A stretch of DNA of 64,000 bases from Terrabacter tumescens. Its GTDB lineage: Bacteria; Actinomycetota; Actinomycetes; Actinomycetales; Dermatophilaceae. Location: contig NZ_BMNZ01000004.1 of the NCBI RefSeq assembly GCF_014646815.1, positions 333,103 to 397,102 of the forward strand, read 5' to 3'. Positions 17,241 to 26,978 of the stretch are shown here, piece after piece. The notes under the pieces were generated by a model. The model saw nothing but the letters and a program-made list of their open reading frames with translations. It made no database searches and was not told the DNA's origin. Numbering within the stretch: position 1 is the first letter of the stretch; every line of letters begins with the position of its first letter. Position numbers and translations under genes: made by a program.

Positions 17241-18380
17241 ATGCACTCTGTCCTGTTGCGCCGGTCCACAGGGATGCTCGCTCTGGTCGCCACGTCGGCC
17301 ATGGTCGTCAGCGCTTGCTCGGCGCCGACGAAGAGCTCCGACACCACCACGGCTCCGGGCGGCAAGAGTGCCGCCACCGCCACGTCGGCAGCGGACCTCG
17401 GCGGGATGGACGCGCTCGTCACCGCGGCCAAGAAGGAGGGCGCGCTCAACGTCATCGCCCTCCCACCGGACTGGGCCAACTACGGCGCCATCATTAAGGC
17501 GTTCGGCGACAAGTACGGCATCAAGGTCACGAGCGCTCAGCCCGACGCGAGCAGCGCCGACGAGATCACCGCGGCGGACCGGCTCAAGGGCCAGTCGACC
17601 GCGCCCGACGTCTTCGACCTCGGTGCAGCCGTCGCCCTCGCCAACACGGCCAAGTACGCGCCCTACAAGGTGGCGACCTTCGCCGACGTGCCCGACTCGT
17701 TCAAGGACGCCAACGGCGCGTGGGTCAACGACTACGGCGGCTACATGTCCATCGGCTACGACTCCTCCAAGGTCCCAACCATCACGAGCGTCGCCGACCT
17801 GCTCAAGCCGGAGTTCAAGGGCAAGGTCGCTCTGAACGGCGATCCCACGAAGGCCGGAGCCGCGTTCGCCGGCGTCCAGATGGTTTCGGTCGCCCAGGGC
17901 GGCACCGCCGGTGACCTCACCAAGGGTGTCGACTTCTTCAAGCAGCTCAAGGCCGCCGGCAACTTCATCCCCGTCGACCCCACACCGGCCACGATCCAGT
18001 CCGGCCAGACCCCCGTCGTCATCGACTGGGACTACCTCAACGCCGCCGCCACCGCGAAGCTGCCGTCGTGGAAGGTCGTCGTCCCCGAGGGCGCCGTCAT
18101 CGCCGGCTACTACTACCAGGCCATCAACAAGGACGCGCCGCACCCCGCGGCCGCACGCCTCTGGCAGGAGTTCCTCTACTCCGACGAGGGGCAGAACCTC
18201 TGGCTCAAGGGCGGTGCGCGCCCGGTCCGCTTCGACGCCATGCAGAAGGCCGGTTCGCTCGATGCCGCCGCGGCCGCCGCGCTGCCGAAGGTGAGCGGGA
18301 CCCCGGTCGTGCCCTCCCAGGCCGACGCGACGTCCGGCAAGGCCTACCTCGCCACGGCGTGGGCGAACGCCGTTGGCTGA
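17241..18380 (+). CDS. ABC transporter substrate-binding lipoprotein (AfuA/PotD-like)
   Basis: A 379-residue exported lipoprotein. After a basic start comes a signal helix and the lipobox VVSAC (Cys about residue 25), then a Ser/Thr/Gly linker. The mature part resembles group-D periplasmic binding proteins for iron(III), polyamines or phosphonates (LNVIALPPDWANYGAIIKAF, APDVFDLGAAVALANTAKYAPYK, VVIDWDYLNAAAT). ATG 17241 has GGGAGGG 6 nt upstream. It heads a four-gene importer operon; the first permease starts inside its last codons. Ligand cannot be told from sequence alone. Confidence 0.88.
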   Translation: MHSVLLRRSTGMLALVATSAMVVSACSAPTKSSDTTTAPGGKSAATATSAADLGGMDALVTAAKKEGALNVIALPPDWANYGAIIKAFGDKYGIKVTSAQPDASSADEITAADRLKGQSTAPDVFDLGAAVALANTAKYAPYKVATFADVPDSFKDANGAWVNDYGGYMSIGYDSSKVPTITSVADLLKPEFKGKVALNGDPTKAGAAFAGVQMVSVAQGGTAGDLTKGVDFFKQLKAAGNFIPVDPTPATIQSGQTPVVIDWDYLNAAATAKLPSWKVVVPEGAVIAGYYYQAINKDAPHPAAARLWQEFLYSDEGQNLWLKGGARPVRFDAMQKAGSLDAAAAAALPKVSGTPVVPSQADATSGKAYLATAWANAVG

Positions 18381-19269
18381 CACTGCTCGTCGAGGGGCGC
18401 TCGCCGGTCGCCGGCCGTCGAGCGCCCTCCTCGGCGTCGTCCCCTTCTTCGTCTACGTCACGGTCTTCCTCCTCGTCCCGACCCTGGTCGTGGTCGTCGG
18501 GGCGTTCATCGCGACGGGGCCGGGCGGTCAGGGCGGGCTGAGCCTCGCGAACGTCAGGGCGCTGGCGGAGCCGGCCGTGACCTCGGCCCTCTGGCACTCG
18601 CTGATCCTGTCGGCCGTCACCGCCGTGGCCGGCGCCGTCATCGGCGCCTTCCTCGCGTATGCCGTGTCGACGGCGAGGCCGGACGGCGTGCTCCGCCGCT
18701 TCACGACCTCCCTGTGCGGGGTGCTGGCGCAGTTCGGTGGCGTGGCCCTGGCCTTCGCGTTCCTCGCGACGTTCGGCGCCACGGGCTACCTCACGAAGCT
18801 GCTGGCCTCGACGGGTCTCGACGACACGGGCGGCCTGTGGCTGTACGAGTGGAACAAGGGCCTCATGCTGGTCTACCTCTACTTCCAGATCCCGCTCATG
18901 CTCATCGTCTTCCTCCCCGCGGTCGAGGGCCTGCGTCCCCAGTGGCGCGAGGCCGCCGAGACCCTGGGCGGCAGCACGTGGCTCTACTGGCGCAAGGTCG
19001 CGGCGCCCATCCTGTTCCCGTCGTTCGTCGGCGCCCTGCTGCTGCTGTTCACCAACGCGTTCAGTGCCTACGCGACGGCGGCCGCCCTTGTCTCGCAAGG
19101 CTCCCCGCTCCTTCCGCTTGCGATCGGCGGAACCCTGAACTCAGAGGTCATCCTCGGGCAGGAGAACGTCGGCAAGGCCATGGCACTGCTCATGGTCGTC
19201 GTCGTCGCTGCGGTCATGACGTTGTATGCCGCCATCGACCGCCGCGCGTCACGCTGGCTGGCGCGATGA
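18373..19269 (+). CDS. ABC transporter permease (PotB-like)
   Basis: A 298-residue integral membrane protein with about six helices. The cytoplasmic coupling loop reads EAAETLGGSTWLYWRKVAAPIL (EAA motif, about residues 194-215), where the ATPase docks. The start is a TTG at 18373 that overlaps the last codons of the binding-protein gene, so translation is probably coupled; no better start is seen before the first helix (ALLGVVPFFVYVTVFLLVP). The 3' end overlaps the second permease by 4 bp (ATGA). Confidence 0.88.
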   Translation: MADTARRGALAGRRPSSALLGVVPFFVYVTVFLLVPTLVVVVGAFIATGPGGQGGLSLANVRALAEPAVTSALWHSLILSAVTAVAGAVIGAFLAYAVSTARPDGVLRRFTTSLCGVLAQFGGVALAFAFLATFGATGYLTKLLASTGLDDTGGLWLYEWNKGLMLVYLYFQIPLMLIVFLPAVEGLRPQWREAAETLGGSTWLYWRKVAAPILFPSFVGALLLLFTNAFSAYATAAALVSQGSPLLPLAIGGTLNSEVILGQENVGKAMALLMVVVVAAVMTLYAAIDRRASRWLAR

Positions 19270-20084
19270 GCGGGATCAGGGCGACCCGGCGTCGTCGCCA
19301 GTCGGTCCTGCGCTGGGTCGTGGTGACGCTGTGCATGCTGTTCTTCGCGGCACCGCTCGCGGGCATGCTCGACTTCACCACCAAGGACGCGCAGGGCAAC
19401 CGGACCGGTGCGACGTGGGCCAAGCTCGTCGACGTGCAGGGCGTCTCCCGGGACTACCCCGACCTGGCTGCGGGCTTCACCGCATCGGTGGGGCTGGCGG
19501 TGCTGACGGTCGTCGTCATGCTGGTCCTGCTCGTCCCGACGATGACCTGGGTGCGGTTGCGGCTGCCCGGCCTGTCGCGCACCGTCGAGTTCCTCTGCCT
19601 GCTGCCGCTCACGGTGCCAGCGATCGTCCTCGTCGTCGGGCTCACCCCCGTCTACTCGTGGGTGACCTACTTCCTCGGTGAGTCGACGATCTGGCTCGGG
19701 TTCGCCTACGTCATCCTCGTGCTGCCCTACGCCTACCGCTCCCTCGACGTCGGCCTGCGGGCCATCGACGTCAAGACCCTCTCCGAGGCCGGGCGCTCGC
19801 TCGGAGCGGGCTGGGGCACGGTGATGGTGCGGGTCGTGCTGCCCAACCTGCGCACTGCGGTGCTCTCGGCGGCGTTCCTCGCCGTGGCGCTGACCCTCGG
19901 CGAGTTCACCATCGCCAACCTGTTCAGCCGCACCAACCTGCAGGTCGCGATGTTCTTCCTCGGCAAGTCCGACGCACAGGTCAGCGTCGCGGTCGGCCTG
20001 GCGTCGCTCGTCTTCGCCTTCCTCGTCCTCTTCGCACTGTCGTTCGTCGGCGGTCGGAGCCCCTCCCGCAAGGAGACCTCATGA
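19266..20084 (+). CDS. ABC transporter permease (PotC-like)
   Basis: A 272-residue partner permease with six helices and the coupling loop LSEAGRSLGAGWGTVMVRVVLP (about residues 172-193). A soluble insertion after the first helix (FTTKDAQGNRTGATW) is outside-facing. ATG 19266 overlaps the stop of the first permease; its own stop overlaps the ATPase start. Paired with the first permease it forms the heterodimeric channel of the importer. Confidence 0.9.
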   Translation: MSGIRATRRRRQSVLRWVVVTLCMLFFAAPLAGMLDFTTKDAQGNRTGATWAKLVDVQGVSRDYPDLAAGFTASVGLAVLTVVVMLVLLVPTMTWVRLRLPGLSRTVEFLCLLPLTVPAIVLVVGLTPVYSWVTYFLGESTIWLGFAYVILVLPYAYRSLDVGLRAIDVKTLSEAGRSLGAGWGTVMVRVVLPNLRTAVLSAAFLAVALTLGEFTIANLFSRTNLQVAMFFLGKSDAQVSVAVGLASLVFAFLVLFALSFVGGRSPSRKETS

Positions 20085-21127
20085 GCCGTGGCGTCGCCGT
20101 CCAGCTGACCGACCTGCGCCGCACCTACTCGGGGGTGAACGCCCTCGACGGGCTGACCCTGCACCTCGAGCCCGGAGAGCTCGTGGCCCTGCTCGGGCCG
20201 TCCGGCTGCGGCAAGACGACGGCGCTGCGGTGCCTCGCCGGGCTGGAGGACCCGGACTCCGGCCGGGTCGAGGTGGGCGGCAAGGACCTGACGAGGGTCC
20301 CGACCAACAAGCGCGACATGGGGATGGTCTTCCAGGCCTACAGCCTCTTCCCGCACCTGACCGCGCGGCAGAACGTCGAGTTCGGCCTCCAGCTGCGCAA
20401 GCAGGGCGGCGAGCAGCGGCGCCGCCGCTCGACCGAGATGCTCGAGCTCGTCGGGCTCTCGGCCCACGTCGACAAGTACGCCCACCAGTTGTCGGGCGGC
20501 CAGCAGCAGCGCGTCGCGCTGGCGCGGGCGCTCGCGATCGAGCCGCAGGTGCTGCTGCTCGACGAGCCGCTCTCCGCGCTCGACGCCAAGGTCCGCACCC
20601 AGCTGCGCGACGAGATCCGCCGCATCCAGCTCGAGGTCGGCACGACGACCCTCTTCGTGACCCACGACCAGGAGGAGGCGCTGGCGATCGCCGACCGGGT
20701 CGGGGTCATGCGCAGCGGGCGGCTCCTCCAGCTCGCGGCGCCGCAGGAGCTCTACTCCCGGCCGGCAGACGACTTCGTCGCGGACTTCGTGGGACTGACG
20801 AATCGGGTCATGGGCACGTCGCACGGGATGACCGTCCAGGTGCTCGGTGCCGACGTCCCGCTCCTGCCCGGCTCGGCGAGCGAGGGGCCCGTGACGGTGC
20901 TCATCCGCCCGGAGCACCTGACCGTGACCCAGGACGCCGCCGGGGCGGCTGTCGTCATCAGCTCGAGCTTCCTCGGGGCGCAGGGGCGCGTCGTCGTCAG
21001 CCCCGGCGAGAACCTGCACCCGGTGCTCGTCCAGGTGCCCAGTGCCGTCGTGGCCGACTTCTCACCCGGCGACCGCGTCACGGTCCGTCCGGTGGGGGCG
21101 CCGGCTCTCGCCATCGCCGCGGGGTAG
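20081..21127 (+). CDS. ABC transporter ATP-binding protein (PotA/FbpC-like)
   Basis: A 348-residue ATPase. Walker A LLGPSGCGKTT (about residues 37-47), Q-loop VFQAYSLFPHL, signature LSGGQQQRVALARAL, Walker B VLLLDEPLSALD and H-loop VTHDQEEAL are all intact. The C-terminal 110 residues form a TOBE-type regulatory domain (VTVLIRPEHLTV). It completes the operon with the lipoprotein and two permeases (4-bp overlap with the preceding gene). This architecture is typical of polyamine, ferric iron or 2-aminoethylphosphonate importers. Confidence 0.92.
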   Translation: MSRGVAVQLTDLRRTYSGVNALDGLTLHLEPGELVALLGPSGCGKTTALRCLAGLEDPDSGRVEVGGKDLTRVPTNKRDMGMVFQAYSLFPHLTARQNVEFGLQLRKQGGEQRRRRSTEMLELVGLSAHVDKYAHQLSGGQQQRVALARALAIEPQVLLLDEPLSALDAKVRTQLRDEIRRIQLEVGTTTLFVTHDQEEALAIADRVGVMRSGRLLQLAAPQELYSRPADDFVADFVGLTNRVMGTSHGMTVQVLGADVPLLPGSASEGPVTVLIRPEHLTVTQDAAGAAVVISSSFLGAQGRVVVSPGENLHPVLVQVPSAVVADFSPGDRVTVRPVGAPALAIAAG

Positions 21128-21191
21128 CCGGGTCTCCCGCCCCGGCGCTGCCGACGGATGACCGCCGCCTTCGTGTGGTTCAGTGGGCCTC

Positions 21192-21866
21192 GTGAAGATG
21201 CTGCTCACGTCCGGCGGAGTCACGAACCCGACCATCAACGAGGCGCTCGTCGACCTGCTGGGCAAGCCGGTCGACGAGGCGACGGCCCTCTGCATCCCCA
21301 CCGCACAGTGGGGTCATCCGATGTGCGGACCGGTCTCGGCGCGCGGGTTCGTCGCTGGTCTGCCGCCCTGGGGCGGGATGACCTCGATGCCGTGGAAATC
21401 GCTCGGCCTGCTCGAGCTGTCTGCGCTGGCGACGATCGGGGAAGAACGCTGGGTGCCGTGGGTTCGTGAGGCTGACGTCCTGCTCGTGGACGGTGGCGAG
21501 GCGACGTACCTGTGCCACTGGATGAAGGAGTCCGGGCTGGCGGACCTCCTGCCGTCGCTGTCCGACACGGTCTGGGTGGGCGTGAGCGCCGGCAGCATGG
21601 TGATGACGCCGCGGATCGGGCCCGACTTCGTGCAGTGGCCGGGAGCGCCCGACGACCGCACGCTCGGCCTCGTCGACTTCGCGGTCTTTCCCCACCTCGA
21701 CGTGTTCCCGGAGAACACCATGGCTGATGCCGAGAAGTGGGCGGCCGAGATCGGCGGCCCGGCGTACGTCCTCGACGACCAGTCCGCGATCCGGGTGGTC
21801 GACGGGGTGGCCCAGGTGGTGTCCGAGGGGCGCTGGAGTCTCCTGCCTGAGGTGAGCCCGCACTAG
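21192..21866 (+). CDS. Peptidase S51 (dipeptidase E-like)
   Basis: About 224 residues. The family features are KMLLTSGGVTNPTI at the start, the strand-turn LLVDGGEATYLCHW and the nucleophile elbow VSAGSMVM (Ser about residue 138). Members hydrolyse Asp-X dipeptides or related bonds such as cyanophycin fragments. Three in-frame starts are possible (GTG 21183, GTG 21192, ATG 21198); none has a clear ribosome site, so the N-terminus is uncertain. It is the last chromosomal gene before the displaced tRNA end and the integrated element. Confidence 0.8.
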   Translation: MKMLLTSGGVTNPTINEALVDLLGKPVDEATALCIPTAQWGHPMCGPVSARGFVAGLPPWGGMTSMPWKSLGLLELSALATIGEERWVPWVREADVLLVDGGEATYLCHWMKESGLADLLPSLSDTVWVGVSAGSMVMTPRIGPDFVQWPGAPDDRTLGLVDFAVFPHLDVFPENTMADAEKWAAEIGGPAYVLDDQSAIRVVDGVAQVVSEGRWSLLPEVSPH

Positions 21867-21878
21867 CTGCCGGACCTG

Positions 21879-22136
<258 letters not shown>

Positions 22137-22218
22137 AGGTGCCGGGCCGTTGTCGTGCTCTTCCTGGTGCTCTGCATGCGTTACCTCGGCACCGTTGCCA
22201 GATGGCAGTTTCGTGGCT

Positions 22219-22239
22219 CGGGGGACACCGGGGGGACAC
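22219..22239. repeat. Left copy of 21-bp arm repeat
   Basis: Two tandem units of the type GGGGGACACC and GGGGGGACAC, identical to 32349-32369. It begins 82 bp inside attL. The right copy ends 83 bp inside attR and in the same orientation, so in the circular form the two flank the att core symmetrically, as integrase arm sites do. The binding role is inferred. Confidence 0.6.
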
Positions 22240-22544
22240 GACTCGAGCACGCGGGTCTGCGCAGTGACGGGAACCCTGCGCGCTGGCAGGTGCCGCGCAG
22301 AAGGCGCGTCAGGAAGTCGGCCACGCGGGCTGTCTCGGTCACCAGGCGCTCGAGGTGGGCAGTGGTCCTCCGTGGGGCTGTGCCCGAGCGGCGACGGCTG
22401 GGGCCTCCCTCGTCCAGGCGCCTGAGTCCCGGCCGATCGACGAGGGGCCGGCTGCGAGTGTCGTCAGGACGTCGGGCTCCGCCGTGAGCTCGTCATAAAG
22501 CGTGGGGGCGGCGGGGTGCGCGAGGACGGCGCGACAGCGCCCGC

Positions 22545-22576
22545 AGCGCGGGGTCCCTGCCGCGGGTCCCCGCGCT
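22545..22576. terminator. Terminator-like hairpin in the left arm
   Basis: AGCGCGGGG (22545-22553) pairs with CCCCGCGCT (22568-22576), and TTTT follows on the plus strand. On the minus strand it would lie downstream of the small membrane peptide gene, so it may end that transcript. Confidence 0.6.
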
Positions 22577-22737
22577 TTTCTGCGCCGCAGGCGCAGCTTG
22601 AGCCAGTACAGAAAGTCATCACGAGCCCGGCTGCTGTCTGGATACCGGCCTGGCCTGCGCGAGCCGGCGAGGGGAGGTCTCGTACCGAGACGGGGACCGT
22701 TGAGGTCGCGTTCGCGTACGCCGCCGCCGCGAACCTG

Positions 22738-22824
22738 TCAGCGGCGCCGGTCACGTCCCAACAGGTACGCGAAGTACACAAGTACGATGACGCCGGCGGC
22801 GACGAGGATGATGGTGCCTGTCAC
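22738..22824 (-). CDS. Small single-helix membrane peptide, KdpF-like in size
   Basis: A 28-codon frame with a GTG start at 22824 and TGA at 22738-22740. The peptide begins MTGTIILVAAGVIVLVY, one continuous hydrophobic helix of about 20 residues, and ends in a basic GRDRRR tail. GGAG lies 2 nt before the GTG, tighter than usual. Length and topology resemble KdpF, the small subunit of the KdpFABC potassium pump, but the LFPE-type tail is missing and no kdpA follows. Context with a KdpDE-like pair makes a potassium link plausible. It is divergent from the frameshifted permease gene, sharing a 125-bp promoter region. Confidence 0.5.
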   Translation of the reverse strand: MTGTIILVAAGVIVLVYFAYLLGRDRRR

Positions 22825-22949
22825 GTCTCCAGTTCTACCGCAGGCGCCTGGCGTAGGGCGGAGGGCTGCCCCGGACAGAGTTGAGTCACCGTCTTCGGCC
22901 GGCCAGCGGACCGGCTTGGGCGTTCTGGTGACCTCTAGACTCAGCGTTC

Positions 22950-24903
22950 GTGACCATGCACCAACGCGAGCAGTCGTCCCTCCGGCGGTGGCTGCTGGAC
23001 GCTGAAGAGGCCGACCCCGGCGGCTATTATGAGAAAGAGCGGGAAGCGACCGCCAACGAACATGTGCAGCCGTGGTGGCGGGTCATGTGCCTGACGGGCG
23101 TGGACTACTTCTCGACTTTGGGATATCAACCCGGGATCGCCGCTCTGGCCGCTGGGGCCCTCTCACCGGTCGCGACATTGGTCTTGGTCTTGATCACGGT
23201 CTTCGCGGCCTTGCCGATGTACCGCAGGGTCGCCGTGGAAAGCCCGCACGGCGATGGCAGCCTGTCGATGCTCGAGCGTCTCCTGTCGTACTGGCCGAGC
23301 AAGGTGCTTGTGCTGGTGCCTGATCGGCTTCGTCGCGACCGGATTCATCATCACCATCACCCTTTCGGCGGCCGACGCGACCGCGCACCTGATCGAGAAC
23401 CCGTTCTTGCACGACGTGCTGAACGGGCGCAATGTGCCGGTGACCTTGGCCTTGTTGGCGGCATTGGCCGCGGTGTTCCTGAAGGGGTTCAAGGAGGCGA
23501 TCGGGATCGCGGTTGTCCTCGTTGCCGCCTATCTGGGTCTGAGCCTCGTCGTGATCGGCCGCGCAGCGCTCGAGCTCAGGGATCATCCGACGGCTGTGAG
23601 CGACTGGGTCTCCGCGATGACTGCGGCCCACTCGGCTCCCTTCGGCATCATCGGCGCCGCGCTGCTGGTCTTTCCCGCCTTGGCCTTGGGGCTGTCTGGT
23701 TTCGAGACCGGCGTCGTGGTGATGCCCCTGGTGAAGGGGGACCGGGACGACACCGAGGCCAATCCGTCGGGCCGCATTCGCAACGCGAAGAAACTGCTGA
23801 CAACGGCGGCGCTCATTATGAGCGTGATGCTGCTCGGCAGCTCGCTGGTCACGACCCTGCTGATCCCGGCCGAGCAATTCCAGCCGGGCGGAGAGGCCAA
23901 CGGCCGGGCCCTGGCGTACCTGGCGCACGAGCTCTTCGGCGACGCGTTCGGAACTGTCTACGACGCCGCAACCATCGGGATCCTCTGGTTCGCCGGCGCC
24001 TCCGCCATGGCAGGCCTGCTCAACATCGTTCCCCGATACCTGCCGCGCTATGGCATGGCCCCGGATTGGGCCCGCTCAACCCGCCCTCTCGTCCTCGTCC
24101 TGTCCACCATCGCCGCTGTCGTGACCCTGGCCTTCCGGGCCAGCGTCGACGAGCAGGCGGGCGCGTACGCCACAGGTGTCCTGGCTTTGATGACGTCGGC
24201 CGCGATCGCTGTCTTTCTCAGCGAGCTTCGCCGTGGCCACCGCGGCACAGCCGCGTTTTTCGCCGTGGTGAGCGCGATCTTCGTCTATACCTTCGCCGTC
24301 ACCATCGTCGACCGGCCCGAGGGCCTGCTGATCGCCGGCATCTTCATCGCCTTGATCATCGTCATCAGCGTCTGGTCGCGCATCGCGCGCTCCACCGAGC
24401 TTCGGGTGCTTCAGGTCGTCTACGACGAAGCGGCGACGAAGATGCTGGAGGATGCTGTGGCAGGGCCGCAGCCTATGCGGTTCATCGCTAACAAGCGCCA
24501 GGCCGGTGACCGCCAGGAGTACCGCGAGAAGTCGCTCGACGTGCGGATGTTCAACCACCTCAACGCCCGTCAGGGTGCGATCTTCCTCGAGGTCGAGATT
24601 AGCGACGCCAGCGACTTCGAGACGACGGTTCACGTGACCTCGGCCGTCGTGGGCGGCCATTACGTGCTGCGCGCCATTGGCCCCTCGGTGCCCAACGTGC
24701 TTGCGGCGGTGCTGCTGGACGTGCGCGACCGGATGAGCAAGCCGCCGCACGCCTACTTCGAGTGGAGCCAGAAGGCGCCCGGGCAGAACGTGCTGCGGTT
24801 CCTCATCGCCGGCGAAGGGGACGTCCCGCCGTTGGTCCACGAGATTCTGCGCCGGGCAGAGCCGGACGAGCGGCGACGACCCCTCATCCACGTGGGCGGC
24901 TGA
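22950..24903 (+). pseudogene. APC-superfamily permease, interrupted by one frameshift
   Basis: Two overlapping frames together encode one permease of about 650 residues. The first runs from GTG 22950 (or ATG 22956) and carries [19 protein letters not shown] and the first helices up to WPSKVLVLV. The frame then breaks near 23313-23320 (one extra base in GGTGCCTG) and continues in the next frame with [19 protein letters not shown] through many helices to a soluble C-terminal region and stop 24903. The fold resembles KUP/KimA-type APC transporters; substrate unknown. A -10-like TAGACT (22936-22941) would start transcription close to the GTG. The frameshift could be real decay or a sequencing error, because both halves are otherwise well preserved. 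Confidence 0.75.
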
Positions 24904-24942
24904 CTTGCACTGGTCGGCGTCCGTCAGCGGGGTAGGACCTGG

Positions 24943-26895
24943 CTACACGCGCAGGGTTGCCGGCTCGTGGGTGGTGGCTGGGCGAAGGTGGTAGGGCACG
25001 CTCGTCACAACGACGCCGGGCAGCGTGAGCAGGCGCAGCTTGAGGCGCAGGGCGCTCTGGTTGTGCAGGATGCCTTCCCACCACCGGTCGATGACGTACT
25101 CGGGGATGAAGACGACGACCAGGTCGTGCGGGTTGTCCGATCGCAGGTGTTGCACATGCTCCACGAGCGGAGCGGTGATGTCGCGGAACGGAGAGTCGAG
25201 CATCGTGAGCGACACGGGAAGGTCGGCCTCAACCCACTGGTGCTCGATGGTGTGGACCTGGTCCGGGTCGACGCAGACGGTGAGGGCCGTGAGTGTGGAC
25301 GGGCGGGTGGCGCGCGCGTACGCGATGGCACGCAGCGCTGGCTCGTTGACCTGGGAGACGAGTACGAGTGCGTGGACTCGGCTCGGCAGCAGCCGGGCGT
25401 CACCGGTGGGGCTCAGCTCCCTGCTGATCCTGGCGTAGTGGCGGTGAATGCCGCGCATGAGCAGGCAGAGCAGGGGCACGGCGATGACGACGAGGTAGGC
25501 ACCGCCGGTGAACTTGGTGACCAGCACGATGATCAGGACGAGGCCGGTGAGTGTCGCCCCGAACGTGTTCACGAGGCGGGCGGCGTTGATGCGGTGACGG
25601 ACGCCGGGCGCGATGACTCGTTGGAGCTCCCGGTTCCAGTGCCGGACCATGCCGGCCTGGCTGAGGGTGAAGCTGGTGAAGACGCCGAGGATGTAAAGGT
25701 GCAGCAGCTGGTCGACGTCGGCTCGGTAGGCGACGATCAGCAGCCCTGCGATCAGTGCGAGCCCGATGATGCCGTTGCTGTAGGCGAGCCGGTCTCCTCT
25801 GGTTCGCAGCTGAGTCGGCATGAGGCGGTGTTGAGCAAGGAGCGAGGCGAGCATCGGGAAGCCGTTGTAGGCCGTGTTTGCGGCGAGGATGAGAACCAGC
25901 GCCGTCGAGGCCTGCACGACGTAGAACATGACGCTCCCAGCGCCGAACACTGCCGAGGCGAGCTGGGCGATCACGGTTTGCTGTGGGTCCGTCTCGCAGT
26001 TCCCCCGGAAGCCGATGAGGTCGCAGGTGTCGTCCGCGACGTGGACCTTGGCGACGAGGGCGAGGATCGTGATCCCGGCGAACATTGCAACGGCGAGGCC
26101 GCCCATGGCTACGAGGGTTCGGGCTGCGTTGCGCGATTTGGGGGTCCGGAAGGCAGGCACTCCGTTGCTGATCGCCTCGACGCCCGTGAGCGCAGTGCAG
26201 CCGGAGGAGAACGCCTTGAGCGCGAGGAACAACAGGGCTAGACCGGTCAGGCCCGTCTGCTCGGCATGCACGGCGTAGCCAGCGCTCTCGGCGACCGGGG
26301 CAAGCCCGAGGAGTGCCTTCGCCAGACCGAAACCACTGACAGCCAGGATGCAGGTCACGAAGACGTAGGTCGGCACCGCGAACGCCCGTCCCGACTCACG
26401 TGTGCCTCGCAGGTTCATGAGGGTCAACGCGGCGATGACCGCGACGGCGATCGTGACACGTTGCGCGTTGAGGCCGGGGACGGCGGAGATGATGTTGTCG
26501 ATGCCCGCCGCGACCGACACGGCCACGGTCATGACGTAGTCGACCATCAGCGACGCGGCCACGACCATCGCCGCTCGCTGACCGAGGTTCTCTCGCACGA
26601 CCTCATAGGACCCGCCGCCGCTGGGGTAGGCCATCACGACTTGGCGGTATGAGAGCACGACGGCAACGAGCAGAACGACGACAGCGGCCGCGATCCACGG
26701 CGCCAGGTAGAGATAGGCCAGCCCGCCCAGAGTGAGAACCTTCAGAATCGCCTCCGTGGCATAGGCCACCGAGGAGAGCGGGTCGGAGGCGAAGATCGGC
26801 AGGGCGATCCGTTTCTGCAGCAACGTCTCTTCGAGGTTGTCGTTGCGCAAGGGCCGTCCGACGAGGATCCGTTTGGCCGTCGAGATTTGGTTCAT
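24943..26895 (-). CDS. APC-superfamily permease, KimA/KUP-like (probable K+ importer)
   Basis: A 650-residue protein starting at ATG 26895 (GTG 26898 also possible). The N-terminus RILVGRPLRNDNLEETLLQKRIALPIF (read as GRPLRNDNLEET then LQKRIALPIFASD) with SDPLSSVAYATEAI is the hallmark of KimA-like proteins. Eleven or twelve helices follow, including YPSGGGSYEVVRENLG and VEAISNGVPAFRTPKSRNA, and a C-terminal cytoplasmic region of about 150 residues. In Bacillus, KimA is a c-di-AMP-controlled high-affinity potassium importer. The gene is divergent from the KdpD-like kinase (83 bp apart), which suggests regulation by that pair. General amino-acid transport is the main alternative. Confidence 0.78.
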   Translation of the reverse strand: MNQISTAKRILVGRPLRNDNLEETLLQKRIALPIFASDPLSSVAYATEAILKVLTLGGLAYLYLAPWIAAAVVVLLVAVVLSYRQVVMAYPSGGGSYEVVRENLGQRAAMVVAASLMVDYVMTVAVSVAAGIDNIISAVPGLNAQRVTIAVAVIAALTLMNLRGTRESGRAFAVPTYVFVTCILAVSGFGLAKALLGLAPVAESAGYAVHAEQTGLTGLALLFLALKAFSSGCTALTGVEAISNGVPAFRTPKSRNAARTLVAMGGLAVAMFAGITILALVAKVHVADDTCDLIGFRGNCETDPQQTVIAQLASAVFGAGSVMFYVVQASTALVLILAANTAYNGFPMLASLLAQHRLMPTQLRTRGDRLAYSNGIIGLALIAGLLIVAYRADVDQLLHLYILGVFTSFTLSQAGMVRHWNRELQRVIAPGVRHRINAARLVNTFGATLTGLVLIIVLVTKFTGGAYLVVIAVPLLCLLMRGIHRHYARISRELSPTGDARLLPSRVHALVLVSQVNEPALRAIAYARATRPSTLTALTVCVDPDQVHTIEHQWVEADLPVSLTMLDSPFRDITAPLVEHVQHLRSDNPHDLVVVFIPEYVIDRWWEGILHNQSALRLKLRLLTLPGVVVTSVPYHLRPATTHEPATLRV

Positions 26896-26978
26896 CACTC
26901 TTCGACGCTAGGAGCGAGGCCGCATAGGTCCTGCAAGGGTTCCGGCATGTGCTGCATGGATTGCGCAAGGATGCAGGC

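Larger units (their letters stand above)
22137..22737. other. Left arm of the element, no intact gene
   Basis: This 600-bp stretch has no convincing complete gene. On the minus strand, protein-like fragments in different frames (DELTAEPDVLTTLAAG near 22440-22490; LERLVTETARVADFLTRLL near 22290-22350) suggest a decayed gene. It also contains a 21-bp arm repeat (22219) and a terminator-like hairpin (22545). Confidence 0.45.

Noticed and set aside
22464-22781. A 105-codon minus-strand frame in the left arm of the element
   Set aside because: It overlaps the better-supported membrane peptide in another frame and runs through a terminator-like hairpin; composition is not protein-like.
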